Part shown: positions 28,142 to 38,037 of the stretch, piece after piece
Position numbering within the stretch: position 1 is the first letter of the stretch
How the letters are laid out: every line of letters starts with the position of its first letter
From: Dysgonomonas mossii
GTDB lineage: Bacteria > Bacteroidota > Bacteroidia > Bacteroidales > Dysgonomonadaceae
DNA length: 64,000 nt
Direction of reading: 5' to 3'
Assembly (NCBI RefSeq): GCF_004569505.1
Contig: NZ_SPPK01000001.1
Location: 1,116,001 to 1,180,000, forward strand
Notes under the pieces: generated by a model
Database searches by the model: none
The model's input: only the letters and a program-made list of their open reading frames with translations
Told to the model about the DNA's origin: nothing
Translations under genes and position numbers: made by a program

Positions 28142-29272
28142 ATGAAAATAAATCATTCCGATTATACAATATTAGTGGTAGATGATGTGATGACGAATGT
28201 ATTACTCCTTCAAGTGTTATTGGATAAGGAGGGATTCAACGTTGTTACAGCAAATGAGGGACAAGCAGCCATTGAAATAATTCGGAATGATGCGCCTGAT
28301 CTTATCCTTTTGGATATCAATATGCCTAATATGGATGGTTTTGAAGTGATAAGAGAGGTGAAAAAATACTCATTATATAGAGAGATTCCTGTCATATTTT
28401 TAACTGCGATGAATGATGTTGACAGTATTGTCAAGGGATTTAGATTAGGTGGGAGTGATTATATAACAAAGCCTTTTAATAAGGAAGAATTAATGGCCCG
28501 TATAATTCATCAACTCTCATTACTTGCCGCGAAACGTATAATTGTAAAACGAACCCATGTGCTTAAGAAGACGATTCTGGATAGGGACAAAATGTATTCG
28601 GTAATAGCACATGACCTACGTTCGCCAATGGCATCGATGATGATGATAATGAATTCAATAATGCATGACGTTGATAAAGATAAAGTCGATCCGGCAATAT
28701 ATGAGCTTTTGAAGCTTGCAAATAAAACAACCGAAGATATATTTTCCCTCCTAGATAACTTGTTGAAATGGACTAAATTGCAGATCGGTAAGCAATTGGC
28801 TATTCCTCAAAGTGTAGATCTTGTCCCTATTGTGAAAGGTACTACGGATGTTTTTATGAATGTTGCCAGTATCAAGAATATTAAAATAGAATTTAATACA
28901 GAGGTTAAATCTGCGAATATTTTTTCAGATATAGATATGTTGAAAAGTTGTACGCGGAACTTAATCAGCAATGCCATTAAGTTTAGTTATGAAGGAGGAG
29001 TAATTAAAGTAGAAATAAAAGAAACTGATGATGAGTATATTGTATCTGTATCTGATAACGGATGTGGTATAAGTGAGGCAAATCAGCAAAAACTACTTAA
29101 TGTCGGCACTCATTATACAAGCTATGGAACAGCTCAGGAAGAAGGTTTCGGTTTGGGACTGCTGTTGACATTGGAATTTGTTCAGAAGAATAATGGCAGA
29201 CTATGGTTTGAATCGAAAGAAGGAGTGGGGTCTACATTTTTCTTTTCTCTTCCCAAAGAAATAAACAATTAA
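28142..29272 (+). CDS. Receiver-histidine kinase (cytoplasmic REC-HisKA-HATPase)
   Basis: A 376-residue soluble signalling protein. The receiver domain (residues 8-125) has D14-D15, phospho-acceptor D58 in LILLDINMP, and KPFNKEEL. It is followed by a HisKA domain with SVIAHDLRSPMAS (H near residue 155) and an ATPase domain with LISNAIKFSYEGG, DNGCGIS and GFGLGLLL. There is no membrane segment or sensor domain, so its input probably comes by phosphotransfer or protein contact. It is divergent from the LruC gene and near the stand-alone receiver of the exopolysaccharide operon, a possible partner. Its stop overlaps the convergent gene at 29269 by 4 bp. Confidence 0.92.
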   Translation: MKINHSDYTILVVDDVMTNVLLLQVLLDKEGFNVVTANEGQAAIEIIRNDAPDLILLDINMPNMDGFEVIREVKKYSLYREIPVIFLTAMNDVDSIVKGFRLGGSDYITKPFNKEELMARIIHQLSLLAAKRIIVKRTHVLKKTILDRDKMYSVIAHDLRSPMASMMMIMNSIMHDVDKDKVDPAIYELLKLANKTTEDIFSLLDNLLKWTKLQIGKQLAIPQSVDLVPIVKGTTDVFMNVASIKNIKIEFNTEVKSANIFSDIDMLKSCTRNLISNAIKFSYEGGVIKVEIKETDDEYIVSVSDNGCGISEANQQKLLNVGTHYTSYGTAQEEGFGLGLLLTLEFVQKNNGRLWFESKEGVGSTFFFSLPKEINN

Positions 29273-30324
29273 TAGTTTAATACTAAATCCATGATAACGG
29301 GATTATGATCGCTATAAGCTTTCTTCGGTGAATCATATTTTATTCCTGTAATTTCTTTTGAATATAAGATATAATCAATCCGTAGCATATTTAATAAACC
29401 TTTATAAGTATGCCCAATGCCGTTTCCACATTCTTTAAATCCATCTTGTAGATCTTTTTTTATGGTCTTGTATGCATATGAGGTTGGGGTATCATTCATA
29501 TCTCCACAAAATATAATAGGCATGGTACTCGAGCAAATTTCTTCTCTGATAAGATTAGCCTGAGATGCCCGTATTCTTTGGTTTACATTCATTTTACTTA
29601 TCGTCTTATGCAATGAGTTTGGAGTGTTCCATATCGAACCTATTCTTTTCTGATTGAAGTTTGTCGTCTGTAGATGGGCACTGATTAATCGTATCGTTTT
29701 GTCTTCAACCAGCAAGTCTGTTGCAATGGCGCTGTTATTGCTATTGTTGAATAATATAGGCTTTATGTTTTGTATTGGATAGCGTGAAAAAATTGCTACT
29801 TTTAAATAATCACTTCCATTTTCGGAGAAGGTATAATAAGGTAAAAAGCTAAGACATTTTCTCAGAGAGTCTCCTATTTCCTTATTATTAGGATATTCTT
29901 GGATACAAAAAATGTCTACATTTTCTGTTTTTACAAACTCTACTATTTGATGTAGATTGCCATAACTATCATTCTTAGCCTTATTTTCACTTATATTAAA
30001 TGTCATTACCCGTATATTCTTTCCTTCTAGATCTACTTTTGGGGAAGAGTTAGGAAGTTTGTAGCCGGCACCAAGAAAGCCTATACAGAAGGTGATAGCA
30101 ATAATAGATGCGATGATAAATCTTTTAGTAATGAGTAAGTATAAGCAGTTTAGTACATTGAGGATTAAAATTACAGGTAATATTAGTCCTATAAAAGGAA
30201 TAATACTATAATCTCTAGGGTCAAAGAATGGGGAGAGGACACCTACAATTGTAGTGCCTGCAATGAGTAGACTAAAAATAACAATATAAAAGTTTACTAA
30301 TTTTATTGCAGCAACTTTTCCCAT
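29269..30324 (-). CDS. Endonuclease/exonuclease/phosphatase-family membrane protein
   Basis: A 351-residue protein with three N-terminal hydrophobic helices (about 10-90) and a C-terminal EEP catalytic domain. The DNase I-like motifs are intact: RVMTFNISENKA, IFCIQEYP, SAHLQTTN, FCGDMNDTP, RIDYILYS and YSDHNPVI. The fold hydrolyses phosphodiesters in nucleic acids or phospholipids; the membrane anchor places the domain probably on the periplasmic side. It is a common Bacteroidota family of unknown substrate. It follows the split hybrid kinase by 13 bp on the same strand. Confidence 0.87.
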   Translation of the reverse strand: MGKVAAIKLVNFYIVIFSLLIAGTTIVGVLSPFFDPRDYSIIPFIGLILPVILILNVLNCLYLLITKRFIIASIIAITFCIGFLGAGYKLPNSSPKVDLEGKNIRVMTFNISENKAKNDSYGNLHQIVEFVKTENVDIFCIQEYPNNKEIGDSLRKCLSFLPYYTFSENGSDYLKVAIFSRYPIQNIKPILFNNSNNSAIATDLLVEDKTIRLISAHLQTTNFNQKRIGSIWNTPNSLHKTISKMNVNQRIRASQANLIREEICSSTMPIIFCGDMNDTPTSYAYKTIKKDLQDGFKECGNGIGHTYKGLLNMLRIDYILYSKEITGIKYDSPKKAYSDHNPVIMDLVLNY

Positions 30325-30337
30325 TAAATTCAGATTT

Positions 30338-33086
30338 TTAAATGATATATTTATGAATAGTTTCTATTAATTTATCTTTGCAGATTGGCTTTGCTAAAAA
30401 CTCATTACAACCTGAATCAATTGCTTTTTTTATGTCTTTTTCATAAGCTTTAGCACTAATTGCAATAATGATAATGTCAGGAGAAACTTGACGGATAATT
30501 TTTGTTGCTTCAAATCCATTAAGCGTTGGCATATTCAAGTCCATCAGGATCATATCAGGATTATATTCTTCAAACATTCTCACAGCCTCCACTCCATCTA
30601 GCCCTTGTAGCAAAGCATACTCTTCTCCTATCATTGCATCTATCAGTTGATAACTATTGTCATCATCGTCGGCAACTAAGATCGTGCAATTCTGATCGAA
30701 AGAATAATTCTTGACCGAATTATCGGTATTATTTTTTTCTGCTTCCCCGTTTTTTGTAGGTTCATACGGCAATGTAAAAGTGAAACAAGATCCTTTTTCT
30801 AATTCTGATTTAACCGATATTTCTCCACCAAGACGCTCTACTATAGAACGACAAATCGCTAAGCCCAATCCGGTTCCAATAGCATTGCTGTCAACTTGCA
30901 TAAATCGTTCGAATATTTTATCTAATTGATCCTCTATTATTCCGATTCCGGTATCATTTACATAAACTTTGATCTTATTGTCTATTACCTCAAATCCATA
31001 CTTTATATATCCTTTCTTCGTGAATTTTTGAGCATTAATAATAAGGTTTGATAGAACTTGGTGTATTCTGTTTCTATCGGATCGTATCCATAATTCTGTT
31101 CCTATATTATTATAGATAAGTTCTGTTTCGGGATGGCATTGAGATGCGTATGTTTCATATATCTCCAGACATAACATGCCAAAATCAAAGTCTTCGGGTT
31201 CAAATTCTACAATGCCGGATTCTATTTTCGAGAAGTCTAAAATTTCATTCACTAAGGCTAATAAGCGACCACTATTGGACTCAACGAAATTAAAATAATA
31301 ATTTCGTTTTTCCTGATCATCGGTTTCTGCTATAATGCGAGAGAATCCTAATATCGCATTCAAAGGTGTGCGTATTTCATGACTCATATTAGATAGAAAT
31401 GCAGATTTGAGTTTGTCTAACTGCTCTGCCTTCAACTTTGCTGTTGTAAGCTCTTTTTCTATTTTTTTGAGTTCTGTAATATCCCAACCTAAACCTATTA
31501 CCAAAGAAGAATTATCCGTTTCGCTGTTTAATCGTATTTTGAGTATATCAACATATCGGATATTTCCATCATTATCTACAAATTCTTGAAATACTCTTTG
31601 AGGAACTCCGGTTTCAAATACTCCTATGTCTTCAGTCCGATATTTTTCAGCTACTTCTTTGGGGAAAATATCAAAGTCCGTTTTATCGGAAAAATCATCA
31701 TTTTGAACGAGGTAAAATTGTGTTGATATCTTATTCCAATATATATCTATAGTCGTTCAAAGGGTTTTTAATGAATACAGAAATAGGCATATTATCTAAA
31801 ACCATATTCATGAGATTACGTGTGTTTTTACTTTCAATCTCAGCGTATTTCTGTTTTGTGGTATTTGACCAGTAACTCCATATAAATTTTGTGCCGAAAG
31901 TATCTCTCGTCAAATACGAGATACAGTCAAAGTAAGAAGTCTTTTCAGTCTCACTATCTGTGTAAATTATATTATACTTATAGCTTTCATTCGATTCCAG
32001 ATTTTTTAGAATAAGCTCCCATTGTTCTGTGCTAAGTTGTTTGAGATCTGATATTTTATAATCGGAAATATCTTTATCTTTTGATATATTATTGTGAAGT
32101 AAAAATTGTTGATTGGCAAATATTAGTTGGCCATCTTCCATATAAACTCCAAAAACATGATCGCTTGTCACATTATTCATGAAGTTTACTGTTTCATATT
32201 CCCAACGATTTTTTATAACATCGTCTATATTTTGTACGTACCCTTCTATGATTGTTTCGCCTTTATATTCGTATACACTGGTGATTTGCGTTCTTATATA
32301 AGATACAATCGAGTAATTGTCTTTCGTATAAACTCGTCTATAGTCCAGGTATTTACCGTTGTAAATCCTGCCGTTCAGATAATCTATAAATGCTTCTTTG
32401 TCGGCCGGATGTATTTTAGAAGAATATTCATCAATAGATATAATCGCTTCCTCTTCAACTATAGAGAATATATTTCCAAATCCGGAATAATACAACATTC
32501 CTACTTGAGGGTTATATTTCCAATGTCCTATTTTTGCTATTTTTTGCGTTTCTTTTAGCTTTCGGTTGGCGTTATCCAACCTCTTTTTCATCTGGCTTCG
32601 CTGAGTTATATCACGATATTGACAAAGTACAAACTCCTTTTCATAAAGTTGTATGATACATTTGAAATATATGGTGTTTCTTTTTAAAGGAAGATCATAG
32701 TTAAGGCTTGAAGTTCCTCCATTTGTTACAACATCATCAAAATGAGCTTTAAAATTTAATGCCGTTTCTTCGGGGAGTATATCAAAAATATTTTGCCCTA
32801 CAATTTGTTCCGATTTTAGAAACCAGTGATTTGATTTTATAATGCAATCTACACAGGTTCCGTCGTAGCGGAATAAAAAAAGCGAATCACAGGTTTTTAG
32901 TAATATTTCAAAGGCTCTTTCTCTATCATGCAACAGATTAACATTGGTCTCCTCCGTATTACTATAGGATACATTCCCTACATATTTGTTTATTAATTCT
33001 TTCTGTAATGCAAAATTGTCATATTCCAGATCTTTTATGCGCTGTATCAATTCATCCTTGGAATATTGTCTATACTTTATATCCAT
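30338..33086 (-). pseudogene. Multi-PAS hybrid histidine kinase, split by a single-base frameshift
   Basis: Two adjacent reading frames together form one hybrid kinase. The first, 33086-31731, encodes three PAS-like domains (about residues 60-165, 185-300 and 310-420) and the start of a fourth, then stops after NPLNDYRYI. In the next frame the PAS continues without a gap (WNKISTQFYL, then DKTDFDIFPKE). It is followed by HisKA (SNMSHEIRTPLNAI), the ATPase domain (NLIINAQKF, GTGLGLAI) and a receiver with LMDLNMP and FLAKPI. The span is 2749 bp, one base more than a whole number of codons, so one extra base near 31735-31745 explains the break. Without it the protein would have about 915 residues. 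It may be a true mutation or a sequencing error; the second half could start internally at 31504. Confidence 0.85.
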
Positions 33087-33440
33087 TGTATATAGTGTAT
33101 TAAAAAGAGGAAACTATATTTATAAATACTATCAAAAAAAGATGATTATAACAACACCAATAAGGGTATAATGGTTTAGTGGTCTCAACTGTTTTGCCAC
33201 TATATATTTTATCCAAAATTGGTTTTGTAAATTTAAAATATCAATCAAATAACGTGGAATATAGTATGATCAAAACTTTATTTAGCTTTTCTCATGTGTT
33301 ACTGATTTATATTTGTTTTTTGTAAAAGTATAACAATGAAGTATAAAACTTTCTGTCTATTTAGGGCAAATTTTAGGCTTACTTCATGTTTATAATTATA
33401 AAAAAGAAACTAATTACTACGCTTAATCCTCGTTTCTATG
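33087..33440. other. Intergenic region upstream of the hybrid kinase
   Basis: About 350 A+T-rich bases between the kinase start and the end of the YpfJ-like gene. No credible gene, RNA or hairpin terminator was found. Confidence 0.5.
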
Positions 33441-34115
33441 TTATAACTGTTTATAGGGGATATCAAAGGTGTTTCCTTCTTTTATATTCCCTGTTTGGAG
33501 TCCTTTCTTCAACCAACGTATACGTTGAGCAGAGGCTCCGTGATTGGAGGTGTCGGGAACCGTGTATCCTTGCGATTGTATTTGCAAGCGGTCGTCTCCA
33601 ATCTGCGAGGCTGCATTCAGTCCTTCTTCTATATCACCGTCTTCAAGCGAATTGAAGTTTTCATTATCGTGACAGACCCATACTTCGGCATAAAATTCAG
33701 CTTGTAGTTCAAGCCTAACGTTAAGCTCGTTACTTTCTTTTTCGGTCAACTGTTGCTTTTGTTGTCTTTTTTGCAACGTACCTATCAAGTACTGTACGTG
33801 ATGACCTCCTTCGGGAACTATATATTTTAGTCTATTCTGAGCAAATATGTCAGCCCATACATCTTCTGTATCGCACAATATTGTTTTTGCAAAAGTAGCA
33901 GCAGATTCCTCTTGGGCAGATGACACATAGATTTTCTCCGGCGATATTATATCGGTTGCTTGCTGAGTCATGAATTCCATAGGGGTACCGCCAGCAAGCC
34001 CAATAATGAAACCAATTATGATTGTTCCGCCAATGCCTAAAGAAATTTTACCCGAAGACCTTTTTCCTCGACGGTCATCTACATTGCCACTAGTCCTTCT
34101 GCCATCCAATCTCAT
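33441..34115 (-). CDS. YpfJ-type neutral zinc metallopeptidase with internal deletion, probably inactive
   Basis: A 224-residue membrane-anchored member of the YpfJ/KPN_02809 family (PF04228). The N-terminal MRLDGRRTSGNVDDRRG, the helix at 28-43, DTEDVWADIFAQ and the C-terminal LELQAEFYAEVW and GASAQRIRW blocks are well preserved. Between FAQNRLKYIVP and GHHVQYLIG about 60 residues of the family consensus are absent, and the normal AHEVGHHVQ is reduced to PEGGHH at 101-106. The first histidine of HExxH is therefore lost while E102, H105 and H106 remain. The join is in frame, so a protein can still be made, but zinc-dependent proteolysis is unlikely. Confidence 0.82.
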   Translation of the reverse strand: MRLDGRRTSGNVDDRRGKRSSGKISLGIGGTIIIGFIIGLAGGTPMEFMTQQATDIISPEKIYVSSAQEESAATFAKTILCDTEDVWADIFAQNRLKYIVPEGGHHVQYLIGTLQKRQQKQQLTEKESNELNVRLELQAEFYAEVWVCHDNENFNSLEDGDIEEGLNAASQIGDDRLQIQSQGYTVPDTSNHGASAQRIRWLKKGLQTGNIKEGNTFDIPYKQL

Positions 34116-34250
34116 ATTTTGTATTCTTAGATGTTGCTCGAGTATACATTATAAATACAAACGTATAAAACAAAGAGATTGTTTAAATCTTCCTTTGCCT
34201 CTGTCTGTATCTCTTGCTGCTGCATCATGCGAAGAAAAAGTCTTATTGGA

Positions 34251-35348
34251 TTAATCCAATTTCCTGAATGGCGGTTTTACTACCTCTGCTTTCAAATTCT
34301 TTTCTCGTACTTTAATAAAAATAGGAGTTCCCAGCTTAGCATATTCCGGTTTTACATAACCTAATCCTACCCCTATTTTCGAAGTTGGCGACATTGTACC
34401 CGAAGTGACTATTCCTATTTTTTCATTATTTTCGTTTACGATATCGTAGCCTTGACGTGGAATTCCTTTTTCAAGCATCTTGAATCCACACAATTTCCGA
34501 TTTACGCCTTCCTGCTTTTGTTTTTCAAGTATTTCGCGAGCAGTGAAATTCTTTCCTTCTGTAAATTTGGTAATCCAACCTAATCCGGCCTCGATAGGAG
34601 TAGTTGTATCATCCAGATCGTTTCCATAGAGGCAAAATCCCATCTCGAGGCGAAGTGTATCGCGAGCACCCAGTCCTATCGGTTTAATGCCAAACTCTTC
34701 TCCTGCCTCAAAAATAGCATTCCATATATCTTCTCCGTATTCAGGGTAAAAGTATAACTCAAAACCTCCTGCTCCGGTATATCCTGTATTGGATATAATT
34801 ACGCTCTCCAGCCCCGATCCCTTAAGACTACCAATAACAAAAGAATAATAAGGAATCATTGTTAGATCTATCTTGGTTAGCTTTTGAAGTGTCGCCAAAG
34901 CTTTAGGTCCCTGTATGGCTAATTGGGCTATCGTATCTGATGAGTTTTCAAGATCAGCCAATTCTTCATTATGATCTGTCAACCATTTCCAGTCTTTCTC
35001 TATGTTCGATGCATTTACTACTAACATGTATTTCTCGGGTTCGTAATGATATATGATTATATCATCTACTATTCCACCCTGATCGTTAATGATGGCAGTA
35101 TACTGGGCTTTACCTATTTCAAGAGTGGCAACATCATTGCTTAACATTCTCTGTAAAAAAGGAAGAGCTCTGGATCCTTTTACCCATATCTCGCCCATAT
35201 GAGATACATCAAATACTCCCACGCCTTTGCAGACGGTCATATGTTCATCTATAATACCTGAATATTCGATTGGCATGTTATAGCCCGCAAATTCATGCAT
35301 CTTAGCGCCAAGAGCAATGTGGATGTCTGTAAATGGAGTTTTTTTCAT
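34251..35348 (-). CDS. gcvT: Glycine cleavage system T protein (aminomethyltransferase)
   Basis: A 365-residue cytoplasmic enzyme. It takes the aminomethyl group from the H protein and passes a one-carbon unit to tetrahydrofolate, releasing ammonia. Typical features are [26 protein letters not shown], the folate-binding [11 protein letters not shown] region, [14 protein letters not shown], and the C-terminal beta-barrel with [11 protein letters not shown]. Length is standard. The other glycine cleavage genes (gcvH, gcvP) are not in the window, which is common in Bacteroidota. It lies downstream of pepT on the same strand but has its own -7 element and a 174-bp gap. Confidence 0.96.
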   Translation of the reverse strand: MKKTPFTDIHIALGAKMHEFAGYNMPIEYSGIIDEHMTVCKGVGVFDVSHMGEIWVKGSRALPFLQRMLSNDVATLEIGKAQYTAIINDQGGIVDDIIIYHYEPEKYMLVVNASNIEKDWKWLTDHNEELADLENSSDTIAQLAIQGPKALATLQKLTKIDLTMIPYYSFVIGSLKGSGLESVIISNTGYTGAGGFELYFYPEYGEDIWNAIFEAGEEFGIKPIGLGARDTLRLEMGFCLYGNDLDDTTTPIEAGLGWITKFTEGKNFTAREILEKQKQEGVNRKLCGFKMLEKGIPRQGYDIVNENNEKIGIVTSGTMSPTSKIGVGLGYVKPEYAKLGTPIFIKVREKNLKAEVVKPPFRKLD

Positions 35349-35387
35349 TACTTATTATATATTTCGTTATTAGTGTTCAATATTACT

Positions 35388-35440
35388 AAAAAGTAACAAA
35401 AGTAACACATAATAATATAGGTTTTACTTGTTACTTTTTA
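35388..35440 (-). repeat. Inverted repeat with gcvT promoter element between pepT and gcvT
   Basis: AAAAAGTAACAA at 35388-35399 is exactly complementary to 35429-35440 (TTGTTACTTTTT), with about 29 bases between. On the minus strand the hairpin follows pepT and could end its transcript. The distal arm overlaps TACTTTTG (35397-35404, minus), a perfect -7 element about 50 bp upstream of gcvT. GTTACTTTT occurs three times here. No glycine riboswitch core was found. Confidence 0.45.
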
Positions 35441-35522
35441 TTATTTATAGTGTATTTTCATATAATATAGATAATTTTATTCACATTAAAAAATGAATAC
35501 ACTTATCTATATAAACAGCAAT

Positions 35523-36743
35523 TTATTTACTCGTTACCAATTCTGCAATTTTAACGATCACCTGTACAGCTTTTTCCATCGATTGGATAGGTATAAATTC
35601 GTAACGTCCGTGGAAGTTATGCCCACCTGCAAAGATATTCGGACAAGGCAACCCCATAAATGATAGACGTGCACCATCTGTTCCTCCCCGGATAGGTTTT
35701 ACAATAGGGGTAACGCCTACAGCAGTCATTGCTTCGAAAGCTAAATCAACCACATGCTTTACCGGTTCAACCTTCTCGCGCATATTATAATATTGGTCTT
35801 TTATTTCTACAGTAGTACTATCGGGGTATAGTTTATTGATGAAAGCAATAGTGTCTAACATTATTTGTTTGCGCTTTTCGAATATTTCACGATCGTGGTC
35901 ACGTATTATATAACCTACGGTTGCAGCATCTACTGTTCCCGATATATTAGTCAAATGGAAGAACCCTTCATATCCGGTAGTATGCTCGGGGCGTTCATTT
36001 GAGGGTAGGAGAGAGACTAGTTTGTTGGCTACTACCAATGCATTAACCATCTTGTCTTTCGCATATCCGGGATGAACGCTTCGTCCCTGTATATTAATTT
36101 TTACGCCGGCAGCATTAAAATTTTCGTACTCTAGTTCGCCAATAGGTCCACCATCCATCGTATAAGCCCATTCGCAGCCAAATTTTTCAACATCAAAATA
36201 GTCAGCTCCTGCACCAATTTCTTCATCAGGTGTAAATCCTATTCGGATTTTTCCATGCTTGATTTCCGGATGATCTTTCAAGTATTTGATTGCAGTCAAT
36301 ATCTCGGCTATCCCGGCTTTATCATCCGCACCTAATAGTGTTTTACCATCAGTTACTATCAAATCCTGACCTACATAGTCTTGCATCTCAGGAAAATCGT
36401 TAGGAGATAAAACTATATTAAGATCTTTATTTAATATAATATCTTTTCCGTCATAATTTTTTACAATCTGTGGATTTACATCTTTACCCGTTAAATCGGG
36501 GCTAGTATCCATGTGCGCAACGAACCCTATGGTTGGCACTTCTTTATCTGTATTAGCCGGAAGAGTTGCCATAATATACCCCTTCTCATCCAAAGATATA
36601 TCTTCTAAACCCATTTCATGCAACTCTTTTTCGAGTTCACGGGCTAGAACCATTTGTCCGGGAGTACTTGGTGTTGTACCTGTTTCAGTGCTTGATTCTG
36701 TGTCAAATTTTACATACTTCAAGAAACGATCTACTACTGTCAT
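35523..36743 (-). CDS. pepT: Peptidase T (tripeptide aminopeptidase)
   Basis: A 406-residue cytoplasmic M20-family zinc aminopeptidase that removes N-terminal residues from tripeptides. The metal ligands are in clear motifs: [42 protein letters not shown] and [12 protein letters not shown]. The dimerisation domain (about 205-310) carries [20 protein letters not shown]. Length is standard. It is transcribed away from the SRP RNA gene, with a -7 element CAAATGTA (minus TACATTTG) at 36838-36845. Confidence 0.96.
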   Translation of the reverse strand: MTVVDRFLKYVKFDTESSTETGTTPSTPGQMVLARELEKELHEMGLEDISLDEKGYIMATLPANTDKEVPTIGFVAHMDTSPDLTGKDVNPQIVKNYDGKDIILNKDLNIVLSPNDFPEMQDYVGQDLIVTDGKTLLGADDKAGIAEILTAIKYLKDHPEIKHGKIRIGFTPDEEIGAGADYFDVEKFGCEWAYTMDGGPIGELEYENFNAAGVKINIQGRSVHPGYAKDKMVNALVVANKLVSLLPSNERPEHTTGYEGFFHLTNISGTVDAATVGYIIRDHDREIFEKRKQIMLDTIAFINKLYPDSTTVEIKDQYYNMREKVEPVKHVVDLAFEAMTAVGVTPIVKPIRGGTDGARLSFMGLPCPNIFAGGHNFHGRYEFIPIQSMEKAVQVIVKIAELVTSK

Positions 36744-36881
36744 ATTCTCTATTTATTTTTTATAATATTTTTATTGAAAAATCAAATTTGTTAACGCTTT
36801 GATATCTAGTATTTTCTTTCTACAAAAGAGTTTCATACAAATGTAGTAAAAGGAAATCAAAGGAAAAAATTGAAATCATAT

Positions 36882-36912
36882 TTTGTGAATATGAAAAATT
36901 TATCTACTTTTG
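36882..36912 (+). promoter_or_regulatory. Promoter of the SRP RNA / tRNA-Thr unit
   Basis: TTTG at 36882-36885 and TACTTTTG at 36905-36912, spaced 19 bp, fit the Bacteroidota consensus. Predicted transcription start is about 36917-36919, exactly at the 5' end of the SRP RNA stem. Confidence 0.75.
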
Positions 36913-36916
36913 TCGC

Positions 36917-37012
36917 GGGTAAGTCCTATACGGTCAGCTCCCGATTAATCCCCCAGGGTTTGATCGCAGCAAGGGCCGTCGGTTGTAGCGACGCGATATA
37001 GTAAGCTTACCC
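36917..37012 (+). ncRNA. ffs: Small signal recognition particle RNA (4.5S-like)
   Basis: A 96-nt RNA that pairs with Ffh to target membrane and secreted proteins. The ends close with GGGTAAG (36917-36923) and CTTACCC (37006-37012). Inside, ACGGTCAG pairs and bulges against GCAGCAAGGGCCGT, which is the conserved Ffh-binding core. The distal arm CCCCCAGGG is typical of the Bacteroidota form. A consensus promoter lies immediately upstream and a tRNA-Thr gene starts 4 bp downstream, so both RNAs are probably made from one transcript. Confidence 0.78.
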
Positions 37013-37016
37013 ATCT

Positions 37017-37090
37017 GCCTCTTTAGCTCAGTTGGCCAGAGCACGTGATTTGTAATCTCGGGGTCGTTGGTTCGAATCCGACAAGAGGCT
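37017..37090 (+). tRNA. tRNA-Thr (anticodon TGT)
   Basis: 74-nt cloverleaf. The acceptor stem GCCTCTT pairs with AAGAGGC (37083-37089), with discriminator T. The D-arm TTAGCTCAGTTGG and the T-arm GTTGGTTCGAATCCGAC are intact. The anticodon loop TTTGTAA gives TGT. The 3' CCA is not encoded. It is followed by a strong terminator. Confidence 0.95.
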
Positions 37091-37093
37091 CAG

Positions 37094-37124
37094 AAAAAGA
37101 CTATCCAATTTGGATAGTCTTTTT
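37094..37124 (+). terminator. Terminator after tRNA-Thr
   Basis: A 10-bp stem AGACTATCCA (37098-37107) with TGGATAGTCT (37111-37120) and a 3-nt loop, flanked by A4 and T4. It is a textbook Rho-independent terminator for the SRP RNA / tRNA unit. Confidence 0.88.
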
Positions 37125-37153
37125 GTTTATAACTATTTTTTATCTTCAATATA

Positions 37154-37195
37154 ATAATAAAACAGGGTTAGAATTTCTAACCCTGTTTTATTATT
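37154..37195 (-). terminator. Perfect 42-bp palindrome, terminator of metQ
   Basis: The 21 bases at 37154-37174 are exactly complementary to 37175-37195, with an AACAGGGTTAG core and A+T-rich outer ends. It lies about 40 bp beyond the metQ stop and would act as a terminator, possibly for both strands. Confidence 0.78.
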
Positions 37196-37233
37196 ATTGG
37201 AAGTACGTAAATTCTGCTTTTTGATATACTGAA

Positions 37234-38037
37234 TTACCAACCTTTTACGGCTCCGCCTTTAAACACATCAGCAGCAACTTTTTCTACCTCTTCTGATTGA
37301 TACGATTCTACAAACTTTTTGATTTTGTCACTATCTTTATTTTCTTCTCGGGTCACAATCAGATTGACATAAGGAGACTCCTTATCTTCTGCAAAAACAG
37401 CGTCTTTAAGTAACAGTCCTGCTTGTCCTGCAAAATTATTGTTGATGATAGATAAAGACACTTTTGCGTCATCTAAGACTCTAGGTAGTTGTGGTGCTTC
37501 TAGTTCTAATATCTCCAGATTTTTAGGATTTTCTATTATATCAACTAGTCGTGGAGAGGTTGCACCATCTTTGAGTTTTATCAATCCCGCCTTTTGTAAT
37601 AATAGCAATGCTCTGCTATTGTTTGATGCATCATTCGGGATCACTACTGCACTTCCATCTTTCAACTCTTCCAAACTTTTTATTTTTTTTGAATATGCTG
37701 CCATTGGATATACAAACGTATTACCTACGATGGCAAATTTATATCCACGGTTCGTAGTTTGTTCTTCTAAAAAAGGCTTTGTTTGGAATACATTGGCTTC
37801 TATATCCCCTTGATCTAATGCTGTGTTTGGCATTACATAATCACTGAATTGTACTAATTCTACTTCTAGTCCGTATTTTTCTTTCGCTACTTTTTTAGCC
37901 GCTTCGGCTATTACGTATTCAGGGCCTGAAGATACCCCTACCTTAATATGATTTGGGTCGTTATTTTTTTTGTTTCCGCAAGATGTGAGTAGTATAAGGG
38001 ATGCACATATAGTAATCAATCCATTTATTTTCTTCAT
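37234..38037 (-). CDS. metQ: Methionine ABC transporter substrate-binding lipoprotein
   Basis: A 267-residue lipoprotein (lipobox LILLTSCGN) of the NlpA/MetQ family that captures methionine outside the inner membrane for the MetNI importer. Family motifs include VGVSSGPEYVIAEAA, ALDQGDIEANVFQTKPFLEEQ and the FVYPMAAYSKKIKSLEELKDG block. Length is standard. Unusually, it is encoded divergently from metNI (38491-40168) rather than downstream of them. A -7 element lies far upstream at 38256-38263, implying a leader of about 200 nt. Confidence 0.93.
   Translation of the reverse strand: MKKINGLITICASLILLTSCGNKKNNDPNHIKVGVSSGPEYVIAEAAKKVAKEKYGLEVELVQFSDYVMPNTALDQGDIEANVFQTKPFLEEQTTNRGYKFAIVGNTFVYPMAAYSKKIKSLEELKDGSAVVIPNDASNNSRALLLLQKAGLIKLKDGATSPRLVDIIENPKNLEILELEAPQLPRVLDDAKVSLSIINNNFAGQAGLLLKDAVFAEDKESPYVNLIVTREENKDSDKIKKFVESYQSEEVEKVAADVFKGGAVKGW

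Noticed and set aside
35349..35522. Glycine riboswitch upstream of gcvT
   Set aside because: No tandem glycine aptamer core was found and the region is only 174 bp of A+T-rich repeats.
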